Notes under the pieces: model-generated | Seen by the model: only the letters and a program-made list of their open reading frames with translations | Database searches by the model: none | Told to the model about the DNA's origin: nothing | Shown: in pieces, positions 30,667-38,810 of the stretch | Layout of the letters: each line of letters opens with the position of its first letter | Position numbering within the stretch: position 1 is the stretch's first letter | Program-made: the position numbers and the translations under genes | Assembly (NCBI RefSeq): GCF_035946055.1 | Contig: NZ_CP108364.1 | Span: 6,758,001-6,822,000 of the forward strand | Origin: Streptomyces sp. NBC_01341 | GTDB taxonomy: Bacteria > Actinomycetota > Actinomycetes > Streptomycetales > Streptomycetaceae | Length of the DNA: 64,000 nt | Direction: 5' to 3'

Positions 30667-32278
30667 GGGAAAACCTCCGTCGGACGAGTGCCAGCAGATG
30701 GACGGCTTCGGGAGCCCGGAGCGTGAGAGCGGTCAGAAGGAAGGCCGCGGGGACGGCGAGGCACCCCGCAGCCAGGCCGGCCAGGGGACCGGGCACCAGG
30801 TCGGTGGCGAGGCCGGCCGCGGCCGCGGCGACCGCCGCCGCCGCGGCCGGACGGGCGAGCGACAGGGCCACGGCCCTCGCCCGGACGGGCACCGCCCGCT
30901 CGTGCAGCCCCAGCAGCATCAGCAGCGCGGCGGTGCTGATCCCGATGGCGTTCGCCGCGGCGATGCCGTCGACACCGAACGGACCGGCCATGGCCAGCCC
31001 GGCCCCCGTGGTCACGAGCAGTCCCGCCGCCATCGCGGCCAGGGGGTACCAGGTGGGCCGGCCGGCGGAGAAGTAGGGCCTGCACAGGGCGCCGACCAGC
31101 GTGTGGCCCAGCAGCCCGAGCGCGTAGACCCGCATGACGCCGGCCGTGGCCGCGGTGTCGGTGGCGTCGAAGGCCCCGCGCTGGAAGAGGACCTCGATGA
31201 TCTGCGGCGCGCAGCCGAGGACCATCGCGGTGCCCAGCAGCACCACGGTCCCGGCGAGCGCGAGGTCACGTTCGACCCGCCGCCGGGCGCCTTCACGGTC
31301 GCCGGACGCCATGGCCCTGGCCACCACCGGAAAGGTCACCGTGCAGATCATCATGGACAGCACCATCGGCAACTGGGCGACCTTCTGCGCGTAGTTGAGG
31401 TGCGAGATGGCGCCGTCAGGCAGGGACGAGGCGAGGAACCGCTCGACGAGGACCTGCGACTGGCGGCTCACCACGAACAGGACGACGGGCGCCAGAACCG
31501 TCGCGCCGAGCAGTGTGGACCGCTCCCGGCGCGCGGCGGCCGGCGGGGCCCCGCCCCGCCGTGGCATCAGCCGTACGAAGGTGGGCAGCAGGGTCAGGAT
31601 CATCAGCAGACTGCCGAAGGCGACCCCGGCGGCGGCCGCGCGCACCCCCCAGACGGAGTGCAGTGCCAGCGTCACGGCGATGATGCCGATGTTGTACGCG
31701 ATGTAGACCCCGGCCGGTGCGAGGAATCGCCCGTGCGCCCGCAGCGCCGCGCTGAAGTATCCGGTGACACCGAAGGTGAGCACCGTGACGGCCGTCAGAC
31801 GGGTGCAGTCCACCGCGAGCCGTGGATCGTCGAGCCCGGGCGCCAGGACCGCGACGGCCCAGGGCGCCCCCAGGACGAGCAGCGCGCCCGCGCAGGCCAG
31901 GACGGCGAACAGCCGCGGCAGGGTGTCCGCCACCAGGGCGCGTACGGGGTCCGTCAGGTGCCCGCCCGCGGCGCGCCTGGTCAGGGACAGGCTGAACGCG
32001 GGCACGAGCAGGAGCGCCATGCCGTCCTCGATGAGCAGCGTGGCCGCCATCTCCGGAACCGTCCACGCGATCAGGAAGGCGTCGCTGTCATGACTGGCGC
32101 CGAAGAGCCGGGCGACCGCCTGGTCCCGTACGAGTCCCAGCAGGGCGGCGATCACGGTCAGTCCGGCGGCGCCCCCCGCCGCCCGGGCGAGGAACCGTCC
32201 CGGGCGGACCGGGTTCTCGTGGACGGCCGCCTTGGTGTCCGGCGCCTCCCCTGCCGTTCCGGTCGCGGTCGTGCTCAC
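30656..32278 (-). CDS. MurJ/MviN-like flippase (Wzx role) of the polysaccharide operon
   Basis: 540-aa protein with about 13-14 membrane helices of the MOP superfamily. The MviN family opening is seen in TVIAALLGLVRDQAVARLFG and SDAFLIAWTVPEM, and the central HLNYAQKVAQLPMVLSMMI and CRPYFSAGRPTWYPL are typical. The house-keeping MurJ exports lipid II; this copy lies inside an EPS operon and is therefore likely to flip the undecaprenyl-linked repeat. GTG 32278 overlaps the polymerase stop by 4 nt. It ends in a Ala/Leu-rich tail with two further helices. Confidence 0.87.
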   Translation of the reverse strand: MSTTATGTAGEAPDTKAAVHENPVRPGRFLARAAGGAAGLTVIAALLGLVRDQAVARLFGASHDSDAFLIAWTVPEMAATLLIEDGMALLLVPAFSLSLTRRAAGGHLTDPVRALVADTLPRLFAVLACAGALLVLGAPWAVAVLAPGLDDPRLAVDCTRLTAVTVLTFGVTGYFSAALRAHGRFLAPAGVYIAYNIGIIAVTLALHSVWGVRAAAAGVAFGSLLMILTLLPTFVRLMPRRGGAPPAAARRERSTLLGATVLAPVVLFVVSRQSQVLVERFLASSLPDGAISHLNYAQKVAQLPMVLSMMICTVTFPVVARAMASGDREGARRRVERDLALAGTVVLLGTAMVLGCAPQIIEVLFQRGAFDATDTAATAGVMRVYALGLLGHTLVGALCRPYFSAGRPTWYPLAAMAAGLLVTTGAGLAMAGPFGVDGIAAANAIGISTAALLMLLGLHERAVPVRARAVALSLARPAAAAAVAAAAAGLATDLVPGPLAGLAAGCLAVPAAFLLTALTLRAPEAVHLLALVRRRFSHGR

Positions 32279-33636
32279 GCGGTGGTCGTCCTCTCCGGCT
32301 CGGCCAGCGCCCACCACGCGGCGAGGCCCAGCACGATCCCGGTGAGCACGGTGGACGGGCCCCCGATGTCCGCGTACAGGAAGTCGACGGTCTGCCAGGT
32401 CATCAGCCCGACGGCGGCGAGCCCGCAGTCGACGGCGGCGGAGCCCCGGGCGCGGGCGCGCACCAGCCTGCGTACCCCGCCGACGAGCAGTGCGGCCCAG
32501 GAGCCGACCAGCGCGGTGAAGCCGACGAGTCCCTGCTCGCTGAGGACCAGCAGGTACATGTTGTGGGGGGAGAGCAGCGGTTGCTTGCGGAACTCCTGCC
32601 CCGCCCCCGCGGTGTCGCTGCCCGCCGAGAGTCCGATGGAGGCGTGCGCGTCGCGGTGCGCCGGAAAGCCCTTGAGGCCGACACCGGTCGTGGGCCGCTC
32701 GCGCCACATGTCCGTAGCGGCGGCCCACATGGCGTAGCGGTCGTTGACCGACCGGTCCGGCGTGCTCGTCACCTGGGTGATGCTGGTGAGCCGCTGCGAG
32801 ATCATCTCGGACCCGACGCCGAACCCGCCCACGAGTACGGTCCCCGCGGCCGCCAGGACCGCCAGTGCCCGGACGGCCTGCCGGGCGCCGGTCAGCGCGA
32901 TCACGGTGAGCGCTCCCGCCGCGGTCGCGATCCAGGCGCCCCGGCTGAAGGACAGGGTGAGCGGGACGACCAGCAGCGCGGCGGTCACGGGGGCCCACGG
33001 CTTCAGCCAGGCCGGTGTACCCGCCGGGGTGCGCAGCGCGTAGGCGACGGCGGCGAGCAGCCCGTAGCCGACGACCGTGGCCATTCCCATCACATCGCTG
33101 GGGCCGAACGTGCCCACCGCACGGATGTCCTCACCCATGTACGAGGCGCCCGAGCCCGTGACGTACTGGTGCACGCCCGTGGCTCCCTGGACGGCTGCCA
33201 GCAGGACGAGCGAACCGGCGACGACTCTGAACCCCTGCGCGTCCCGGACCAGCAGCAGGACCGCCGCGGGCACGAGGACGAAGATCTGGAGGTACCGGGC
33301 GAGTCCGGGGAGCGCCGCCGCCGGGTCCGCGGCGGTCACGGTGGCCAGAGCGAGTCCCGCGGCCGGCAGACCGAGGACGAGGGCGGCCGCGACGGTCAGC
33401 GGACGCCGGCGCAGGAACAGCAGACGGCCCGCGCACACGAGGACGGCGACGCCGGAGAGGAGATCGGGGGCCGGTACTCCGAAGACGGCCCCGGCCCCCG
33501 CCCCGTCGTCCGGTACGGCCAGCAGCAGCACGGTCAAGACCAGGGGGAGCAGCGGCCAGCGGCCGGCCCAGCCGTGAAGGAGCGTGCTCCTGCCGGCGGG
33601 CCTTACCGCGGGCGCCGCGGTTGCGATGAGTGCCAC
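32275..33636 (-). CDS. O-antigen polymerase/ligase-like (Wzy/WaaL) membrane protein
   Basis: 453-aa protein with about 11-12 membrane helices. The large extracytoplasmic loop (about 295-350) with RYAMWAAATDMWRERPTTGV and GFPAHRDAH, ending in PLLSPHNMYLLVLSEQGLVG, is the signature of the Wzy_C/O-antigen ligase family: the Arg before it and the PHNxYL His take part in polymer transfer. It should polymerise the repeat units outside the membrane. GTG start; 3-nt gap from the sugar transferase gene and 4-nt overlap with the flippase gene. Confidence 0.88.
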   Translation of the reverse strand: MALIATAAPAVRPAGRSTLLHGWAGRWPLLPLVLTVLLLAVPDDGAGAGAVFGVPAPDLLSGVAVLVCAGRLLFLRRRPLTVAAALVLGLPAAGLALATVTAADPAAALPGLARYLQIFVLVPAAVLLLVRDAQGFRVVAGSLVLLAAVQGATGVHQYVTGSGASYMGEDIRAVGTFGPSDVMGMATVVGYGLLAAVAYALRTPAGTPAWLKPWAPVTAALLVVPLTLSFSRGAWIATAAGALTVIALTGARQAVRALAVLAAAGTVLVGGFGVGSEMISQRLTSITQVTSTPDRSVNDRYAMWAAATDMWRERPTTGVGLKGFPAHRDAHASIGLSAGSDTAGAGQEFRKQPLLSPHNMYLLVLSEQGLVGFTALVGSWAALLVGGVRRLVRARARGSAAVDCGLAAVGLMTWQTVDFLYADIGGPSTVLTGIVLGLAAWWALAEPERTTTA

Positions 33637-33639
33637 GGT

Positions 33640-35124
33640 TCAGCTTCCTCCGAGCCGGAACACCGAGCCGGCCGTGCGCGCGAGCACGCACATGTCCTGC
33701 CACAGCGACCATGTCTCGATGTACCTGTTGTCGAAGCGGGCCCGGTCCTCGATCGAGGTGTCACCGCGCAGGCCGTTGACCTGTGCGAGTCCCGTGATGC
33801 CGACCGGCATCCGGTGGCGGGTCCGGTAGCCGGGGTGCATCCGGCTGAACTGCTGGACGAAATAGGGGCGTTCAGGCCTCGGGCCGACCAGGCTCATGTC
33901 ACCGCGCACCACGTTCCACAGCTGGGGGAGCTCGTCGAGCGACGTCCTGCGCAAGGTCCGGCCGACCGCGCTCATGCGCCGGTCCTCCGACACGTTCCAC
34001 CGGGTGGCCGACTCGTGCGCGTCGGCGCGCAGGGTGCGGAACTTCAGCAGGACGAACGGACGCCCGTTCCTGCCGATGCGCTCCTGGCGGAAGACGACGC
34101 CCGGACCGTCGCAGACGCGTACGGCGAGAGCGCAGGCGGCCATGACCGGCGACGCGGCGACCAGGGCGACTGCCGCCAGGACGGCGTCCATGGCCCGCTT
34201 CAGCCGGTGGGCCACGGGGCGGTGCGGGCCGGTGTGCAGCGCGTGGGCGGCGAAACCCCACACGTGGTCCGGCCGGGGCCCGGTCCGGCAGCGGGCGACC
34301 GCTCCCTGATCGGTGATCAGCCACACCCGGCAGCCGTGCTTGGTGAAGAGCGCGAAGAGCTCGGCGCCGTCGGACGCCGACTCGGGCGGAACCGTGAACA
34401 CGGCGTGCCGGACGGAGTTCTGGATGACCGCCCGGCTCGCGTCCTGCACCGACGCGAGGACGGGCAGCGGGGCCTCACCCGCCTTCGCGTCCTTTGCCGC
34501 GTCCGCGGCGGCTGTGGCGCCCACCCGGCCCACCGGCCGCATGCCGTACCGCGTGTGCTCCTGGAGGACGGCGACGACCCGGTCGGCGAGCTGTCCGTCG
34601 CCGACCACCAGCGTGGACTGCGGATGGCGCGCCGCCGACCGCAGCAGGACCCGGTGGACGGCGGCGCGCGCGCAGCAGCTCAGCAGGAGCTGCACGCCGA
34701 AAGCGCAGGCCGGTGCCGTCCAGCCGGCGGAGTAGCGGGGATCGTAGGTGGTCAGGGCCTCGGCGGTGACGTACCACTGCACCAGGGCGAGGCCGGTCAG
34801 CGCGGGCAGCTCCGCCAGGACCGAGGGGGACAGTCCGGTCCGGTACAGCCCCCGGTAGCCGTTCAGCAGAAGTTGGAGGGTGACCTGCAGCAGGAGGACG
34901 ACCGGTGGCCACGGGCCGGGGGCCACCAGCGCCACGGCCAGGCCGAGGGCGAGCCCGTCGGAGGCCATCAGCGCCGCGGGCGCCCTGCGGCGGCGGACAC
35001 CGGCGGCGGCCTGCGCGGACGGTGCGTCGTCACCGCCGCTCCGTGGCGGTCGTACAGCGGAAGCCGCGCTCCGTACGGCAGTTGCCTGGGCGGCTCGGGG
35101 AACAGGGGCACTCTCCGTCGTCAT
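33640..35124 (-). CDS. polyprenyl-phosphate sugar transferase (WbaP/EpsL type), initiating enzyme
   Basis: 494-aa protein of the exopolysaccharide polyprenyl glycosylphosphotransferase family. N-terminal membrane helices (about 45-190), a Rossmann-like CoA-binding/FlaA1 domain (TLVVGDGQLADRVVAVLQE, about 193-300), then the catalytic bacterial sugar transferase domain from about 320: KRAMDAVLAAVALVAASPVM (re-entrant helix), KFRTLRADAHES, LRRTSLDELPQLWNVVRGDM and LVGPRPERPYFV with the DE pair and PRP motif. It moves hexose-1-phosphate from a UDP-sugar to undecaprenyl phosphate, the first step of the repeat. Galactose or glucose is likely. ATG overlaps the upstream GT stop by 4 nt. Confidence 0.92.
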   Translation of the reverse strand: MTTESAPVPRAAQATAVRSAASAVRPPRSGGDDAPSAQAAAGVRRRRAPAALMASDGLALGLAVALVAPGPWPPVVLLLQVTLQLLLNGYRGLYRTGLSPSVLAELPALTGLALVQWYVTAEALTTYDPRYSAGWTAPACAFGVQLLLSCCARAAVHRVLLRSAARHPQSTLVVGDGQLADRVVAVLQEHTRYGMRPVGRVGATAAADAAKDAKAGEAPLPVLASVQDASRAVIQNSVRHAVFTVPPESASDGAELFALFTKHGCRVWLITDQGAVARCRTGPRPDHVWGFAAHALHTGPHRPVAHRLKRAMDAVLAAVALVAASPVMAACALAVRVCDGPGVVFRQERIGRNGRPFVLLKFRTLRADAHESATRWNVSEDRRMSAVGRTLRRTSLDELPQLWNVVRGDMSLVGPRPERPYFVQQFSRMHPGYRTRHRMPVGITGLAQVNGLRGDTSIEDRARFDNRYIETWSLWQDMCVLARTAGSVFRLGGS

Positions 35125-36296
35125 CGCTCGGTGCGCTTCCTCGTCGTGGGGCGGGACTTGCCGACAAGTTCGTGGTAGAGGTGCAGGACCGCCCCGGCGG
35201 TCTTCGTCACGTCGAAGACCGACCGTGTGCGGCTCTGCGCCGTCCGGCCCAGCTCCGCCCGCAGCGCGGGGTCGGTCAGCAGGGCGGTCAGGGCCGCCGC
35301 GAGGGCCGCGGGGTCCTCCGGCGGTACGAGGCAGTGGGGCAGATGTTCCGTAGGCAGGCTCTCCCTGGCCCCGTTGACGTCGGACAACAGGACGGGCGTG
35401 CCGCAGGCCATGGCTTCGAGGGGAGCCAGGGCCATCCCCTCCCACCGCGAGGGGAGCACGAGCAGATCCGCGGCCCGGATCCACGGCCGCACGTCCGGGG
35501 TGGCCCCCGCGAACAGCACCCCGTCGGGTGCGGTGTGCCGCAGTTCCGGCGCGCAGGGTCCGTCGCCGACCAGGACGAGCCGCGCACCGGCCGTGCGCGC
35601 GATCCGCCAGGCCCGCAGCAGCACGTCCTGGCCCTTCTGCCGGCTCAGGCGCCCCACGCACACCACGAGCGGGGCGTCGGCCGGAACGCCGTCGAGGAGC
35701 GGGAGGGAGGCGCGGCCGGCTGACGCGTCATCCCGGCCCGCGGGCCGGAAGCGGCCCAGGTCGATGCCGTTGTGGATCACCGACCAGTGCGCCTCGATGC
35801 CCGCCCGTTCGCCGGCGTGGCGCTCGGACTCGCTGACGCAGAGGATGCGGTCGCTCCAGCGGGCCCCGAACCGCTCCCAGGACCTCGCGAGACCGGCGGC
35901 CCGGCCTTCGAGGGCCTCGAACGACCAGGCGTGCGGCTGGAACACGGTCGGCACCCGGCCCCGCACGGCGAGGCGGCCGGCGAGCCCGGCCTTCGCGCTG
36001 TGGGCGTGGATCACATCCGGACGGCACGAGCGGATCAGGCGGCTCGCCGCGGAGACCTCGCGGCTCAGCCGGGGCCCCGGAGCCCGCTCGGCGGGCCATT
36101 CGCACACGCGAGCACCCGCGGCGGCGGCTCCGGCCGCCAGTTCACCGTCCGGTGGGCAGGCCACCACGGGACGCAGCCCCGCACGGACCTGAGCCGCGAC
36201 GAGGTCGGTCACGACCCTCGCGACTCCTCCCTCCACCGGCTGGACCAGGTGAAGGACCGTCAGTCGACTTTCCTCGGTGCAACTCTTCTGCAGCAC
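35121..36296 (-). CDS. family 4 (GT-B) glycosyltransferase, first gene of the polysaccharide operon
   Basis: 391-aa GT-B enzyme. TVLHLVQPVEGGVARVVTDL is the acceptor-side glycine loop; VCVGRLSRQKGQDVLLRAW opens the donor domain; LLVLPSRWEGMALAPLEAMA has the E-x7-E motif. The start is uncertain: GTG 36296 (AGAGAG upstream) is the first usual codon and adds about 11 residues, but a CTG at 36263-36261 has GAGGAAAG at ideal spacing and gives the family-typical beginning. It leads an operon of eight genes, each overlapping or nearly touching the next, that encodes a full Wzx/Wzy pathway. Confidence 0.87.
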   Translation of the reverse strand: MLQKSCTEESRLTVLHLVQPVEGGVARVVTDLVAAQVRAGLRPVVACPPDGELAAGAAAAGARVCEWPAERAPGPRLSREVSAASRLIRSCRPDVIHAHSAKAGLAGRLAVRGRVPTVFQPHAWSFEALEGRAAGLARSWERFGARWSDRILCVSESERHAGERAGIEAHWSVIHNGIDLGRFRPAGRDDASAGRASLPLLDGVPADAPLVVCVGRLSRQKGQDVLLRAWRIARTAGARLVLVGDGPCAPELRHTAPDGVLFAGATPDVRPWIRAADLLVLPSRWEGMALAPLEAMACGTPVLLSDVNGARESLPTEHLPHCLVPPEDPAALAAALTALLTDPALRAELGRTAQSRTRSVFDVTKTAGAVLHLYHELVGKSRPTTRKRTER

Positions 36297-36881
36297 GCAC
36301 GGCTCTCTTTCACAAGCCCCCGAAGAGCCGGTTCGGGTAAACACCGGCGGCAAGGAATATGGCGGCGGAGATCAAGTGGGTAAAACCGAAACGCACTGTG
36401 ACAGACGCCGAGTGGGAAAACGCGTACGACTCGCACTCGTCGCCCCGCCGTTAGCCCTGTCGGGTCGTCGGATAATTTACCCCCGAATGCTGCGGCGTGT
36501 CGGATGGGGCAATAGGATTTTCTGCCGATCGATGGCGCATGATTGCCGTGGCGCGTGCCTCTGTTCGCATACCCGCGCCGACCCGAATTCCCGACGGTAA
36601 GGGAGCCGAATTCTCCACGCCCGCCCGGGGGTGAGAATTCAGGCACCGGGTGTCCGCCGACGCCCTGGGGTGGAATTCGGTGATCGCGCCGTGGTGCGGC
36701 GACTCTCCGCGTGAACCGGCCGATCACGCCGAACAGGCCCTCTGCCCCGCCCGTTCCGTATGTACTGCTGGTCCCGCCCCGTACCCGAGGCGCGGTCGAC
36801 GCGGCAGGATCGGGTACAACTCGTGATGATCGTCCGTCCCGGGGCGGTCCGCGAGCGGCAGCCGAAGACAGAGGAGAAACG
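36297..36881. promoter_or_regulatory. 585-bp divergent regulatory region of the polysaccharide operon and pgm
   Basis: No credible gene lies here. The part 36340-36560 is clearly less GC-rich than the rest of the window (for example GGATAATTTACCCCCGAATG near 36470) and is the likely promoter of the polysaccharide operon. Four GAATTC-centred sites occur between 36585 and 36678 (separate entry). AGAGGAGAAACG stands in front of pgm. Confidence 0.5.
36585..36678. repeat. cluster of four GAATTC-centred palindromes
   Basis: GAATTC occurs at 36585, 36608, 36635 and 36673, mostly in the wider form CCGAATTCYC (the fourth and the third match it on the opposite strand). In DNA of this composition one GAATTC is expected about every 20 kb, so four in 94 bp is far from chance. 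The position between the operon and pgm suggests an operator array for an unidentified regulator. Confidence 0.55.
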
Positions 36882-38528
36882 ATGGTTCACGAACGGGCCG
36901 GCCGGCCGGCCCAGGCCGGCGATCTGGTGGATGTGGCACGGCTGGTGACGGCCTACTACTCCGTCCACCCCGATCCGTCCGAGCCCGGTCAGCGCGTGGC
37001 GTTCGGAACCTCTGGCCACCGCGGCTCGGCCCTGGCGGCCGCGTTCAACGAGGACCACATCGCCGCCACCACCCAGGCCATCTGCGAGTACCGGCACCAG
37101 CAGGGCACCGACGGGCCGCTGTTCCTCGGCGCCGACACCCACGCACTGTCCGAACCCGCACGGGTCACGGCCGTCGAGGTCCTCGCGGCCAACGGCGCGA
37201 CCGTCCTGATCGACACGGACGACGGCTACACTCCCACCCCGGCCGTCTCGCACGCGATCCTGACGTACAACCGCGACCGTACCGGCGGTCTCGCCGACGG
37301 CATCGTGGTCACGCCTTCGCACAATCCTCCCGGGGACGGCGGCTTCAAGTACAACCCGCCGCACGGCGGACCCGCGGGGTCGGACGCCACCTCGTGGATC
37401 CAGGACCGGGCCAACGCCCTGATCGAGGGCGGGCTGAAGGAGGTCCGGCGGATCCCCTACGCCCGGGCGCTCGCCACCGGGACCACGGGTCGCCACGACT
37501 TCCTGACCGGCTACGTCGACGACCTCCCGGCCGTGCTCGACCTGGACGCCGTACGCGATGCCGGGATCAGGATCGGCGCCGACCCGCTGGGTGGCGCCTC
37601 GGTCGCCTACTGGGGGCGGATCGCGGAGCGGCACCGGCTCGACCTCACGGTCGTCAATCCGCTCGCCGACCCCACCTGGCGGTTCATGACGCTGGACTGG
37701 GACGGGAAGATCCGGATGGACTGCTCGTCGCCGTACGCCATGGCCTCACTGATCGAACAGCGGGACGCCTACACCATCGCCACCGGCAACGACGCCGACG
37801 CGGACCGGCACGGCATCGTCACGCCCGACGGCGGGCTGATGAACCCCAACCATTATCTGGCCGTGGCGATCCGCTACCTCTACTCGCACCGTGACGGCTG
37901 GCCGGCCGGTACCGGCATCGGGAAGACCCTGGTCTCCTCCTCCATGATCGACCGGGTCGCCGCAGACCTCGGACGGCAGCTCGTGGAGGTCCCGGTGGGC
38001 TTCAAGTGGTTCGTCGACGGGCTGTTCGGCGGCACCCTGGGCTTCGGCGGCGAGGAGTCGGCCGGTGCCTCGTTCCTCCGCCGCGACGGCCGGGTGTGGA
38101 CGACCGACAAGGACGGGATCCTGCTCGCCCTGCTCGCCTCGGAGATCACCGCCGTCACCGGATCCACGCCTTCGCAGCACTACGCCGAACTCACCGCACG
38201 CTTCGGCGACCCCGCCTACGCCAGGGTCGACGCGCCCGCGACACGCGAACAGAAGGCTGTGCTGGCCAGGCTCTCGCCCGAACAGGTCCGCGCGGACACG
38301 CTGGCCGGTGAGCCCATCACCGCCGTACTCACCGAGGCTCCGGGCAACGGCGCTGCGATCGGAGGGCTCAAGGTCTGCACCGACAGCGCCTGGTTCGCGG
38401 CACGTCCCTCGGGTACGGAGGACGTCTACAAGGTGTACGCGGAGAGCTTCCAGGGGCCCGAGCACCTCGCCACGGTCCAGGAGGAGGCCCGTGCCCTCGT
38501 CTCCGACGCGCTGGGCTCCACGGACTGA
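36882..38528 (+). CDS. pgm: phosphoglucomutase (alpha-D-glucose phosphate-specific)
   Basis: 548-aa alpha-D-phosphohexomutase interconverting glucose 6-phosphate and glucose 1-phosphate. RVAFGTSGHRGSAL is the N-terminal sugar-phosphate loop; GIVVTPSHNPPGDGGFKYNP contains the catalytic phosphoserine (TPSHNP); TGNDADADRHGIV is the metal loop; GFGGEESAGASFLRRDG the sugar-binding loop; and ARPSGTEDVYKVYAESF the phosphate-binding end. Length and order fit PGM of the E. coli Pgm type. It supplies glucose 1-phosphate for UDP-glucose, a likely precursor for the divergent polysaccharide operon. ATG 36882 with GAGGAGAAAC at good distance; the ORF open farther upstream has no support. Confidence 0.95.
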   Translation: MVHERAGRPAQAGDLVDVARLVTAYYSVHPDPSEPGQRVAFGTSGHRGSALAAAFNEDHIAATTQAICEYRHQQGTDGPLFLGADTHALSEPARVTAVEVLAANGATVLIDTDDGYTPTPAVSHAILTYNRDRTGGLADGIVVTPSHNPPGDGGFKYNPPHGGPAGSDATSWIQDRANALIEGGLKEVRRIPYARALATGTTGRHDFLTGYVDDLPAVLDLDAVRDAGIRIGADPLGGASVAYWGRIAERHRLDLTVVNPLADPTWRFMTLDWDGKIRMDCSSPYAMASLIEQRDAYTIATGNDADADRHGIVTPDGGLMNPNHYLAVAIRYLYSHRDGWPAGTGIGKTLVSSSMIDRVAADLGRQLVEVPVGFKWFVDGLFGGTLGFGGEESAGASFLRRDGRVWTTDKDGILLALLASEITAVTGSTPSQHYAELTARFGDPAYARVDAPATREQKAVLARLSPEQVRADTLAGEPITAVLTEAPGNGAAIGGLKVCTDSAWFAARPSGTEDVYKVYAESFQGPEHLATVQEEARALVSDALGSTD

Positions 38529-38554
38529 CCCGATCGACGGGGGCCGGACCGGCC

Positions 38555-38587
38555 GGAGGGCGGACCCGGACGCCGGTCCCGCCCTCC
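38555..38587 (+). terminator. terminator hairpin after pgm
   Basis: GGAGGGCGG (38555-38563) pairs with CCGCCCTCC (38579-38587), starting 27 nt after the pgm stop. Confidence 0.65.
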
Positions 38588-38727
38588 GTGGCGTTTCCCA
38601 CCCAGGGCCGCGCGGTCACCCGCCCGGGGACGGTGGCCTTCACATGCCGAAGAGCGCCGCGTTGCCCGGGGTGGCCCCGATCCGCTCCAGGAGCGCTCCG
38701 CAGGCCGTGTTCGCCCACCCGGTGCCT

Positions 38728-38759
38728 CTCGGGCCCGCACCGCCAGGAGCGGGCCCGAG
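38728..38759. terminator. terminator hairpin after meaB (minus), possibly bidirectional
   Basis: CTCGGGCCCGC (38728-38738) pairs perfectly with GCGGGCCCGAG (38749-38759) around a 10-nt loop, about 50 nt beyond the stop of the minus-strand methylmalonyl-CoA mutase operon. Confidence 0.65.
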
Positions 38760-38810
38760 GGTGCGAGAGTGGCCCCGGAGCCGGGGGCGCAGCGCGGCCG
38801 GGGGCCCGCC

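Noticed and set aside
30482..32737. 751-codon plus-strand ORF over the flippase and deacetylase genes
   Set aside because: Shadow frame typical of high third-position GC; no domain and no ribosome binding site.
32563..35178. 871-codon plus-strand ORF across the polysaccharide operon
   Set aside because: Low-complexity Gly/Arg/Gln-rich translation and no start signal; the minus strand encodes clear Wzy and sugar-transferase proteins.
36277..36600. 107-codon plus-strand ORF in the polysaccharide/pgm intergenic region
   Set aside because: Codon use lacks the third-position GC bias of the neighbouring genes, no ribosome binding site and no domain; the region looks like a promoter.
38529..38800. 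Small ORFs between pgm and meaB on both strands
   Set aside because: They overlap two terminator hairpins and encode low-complexity sequence.
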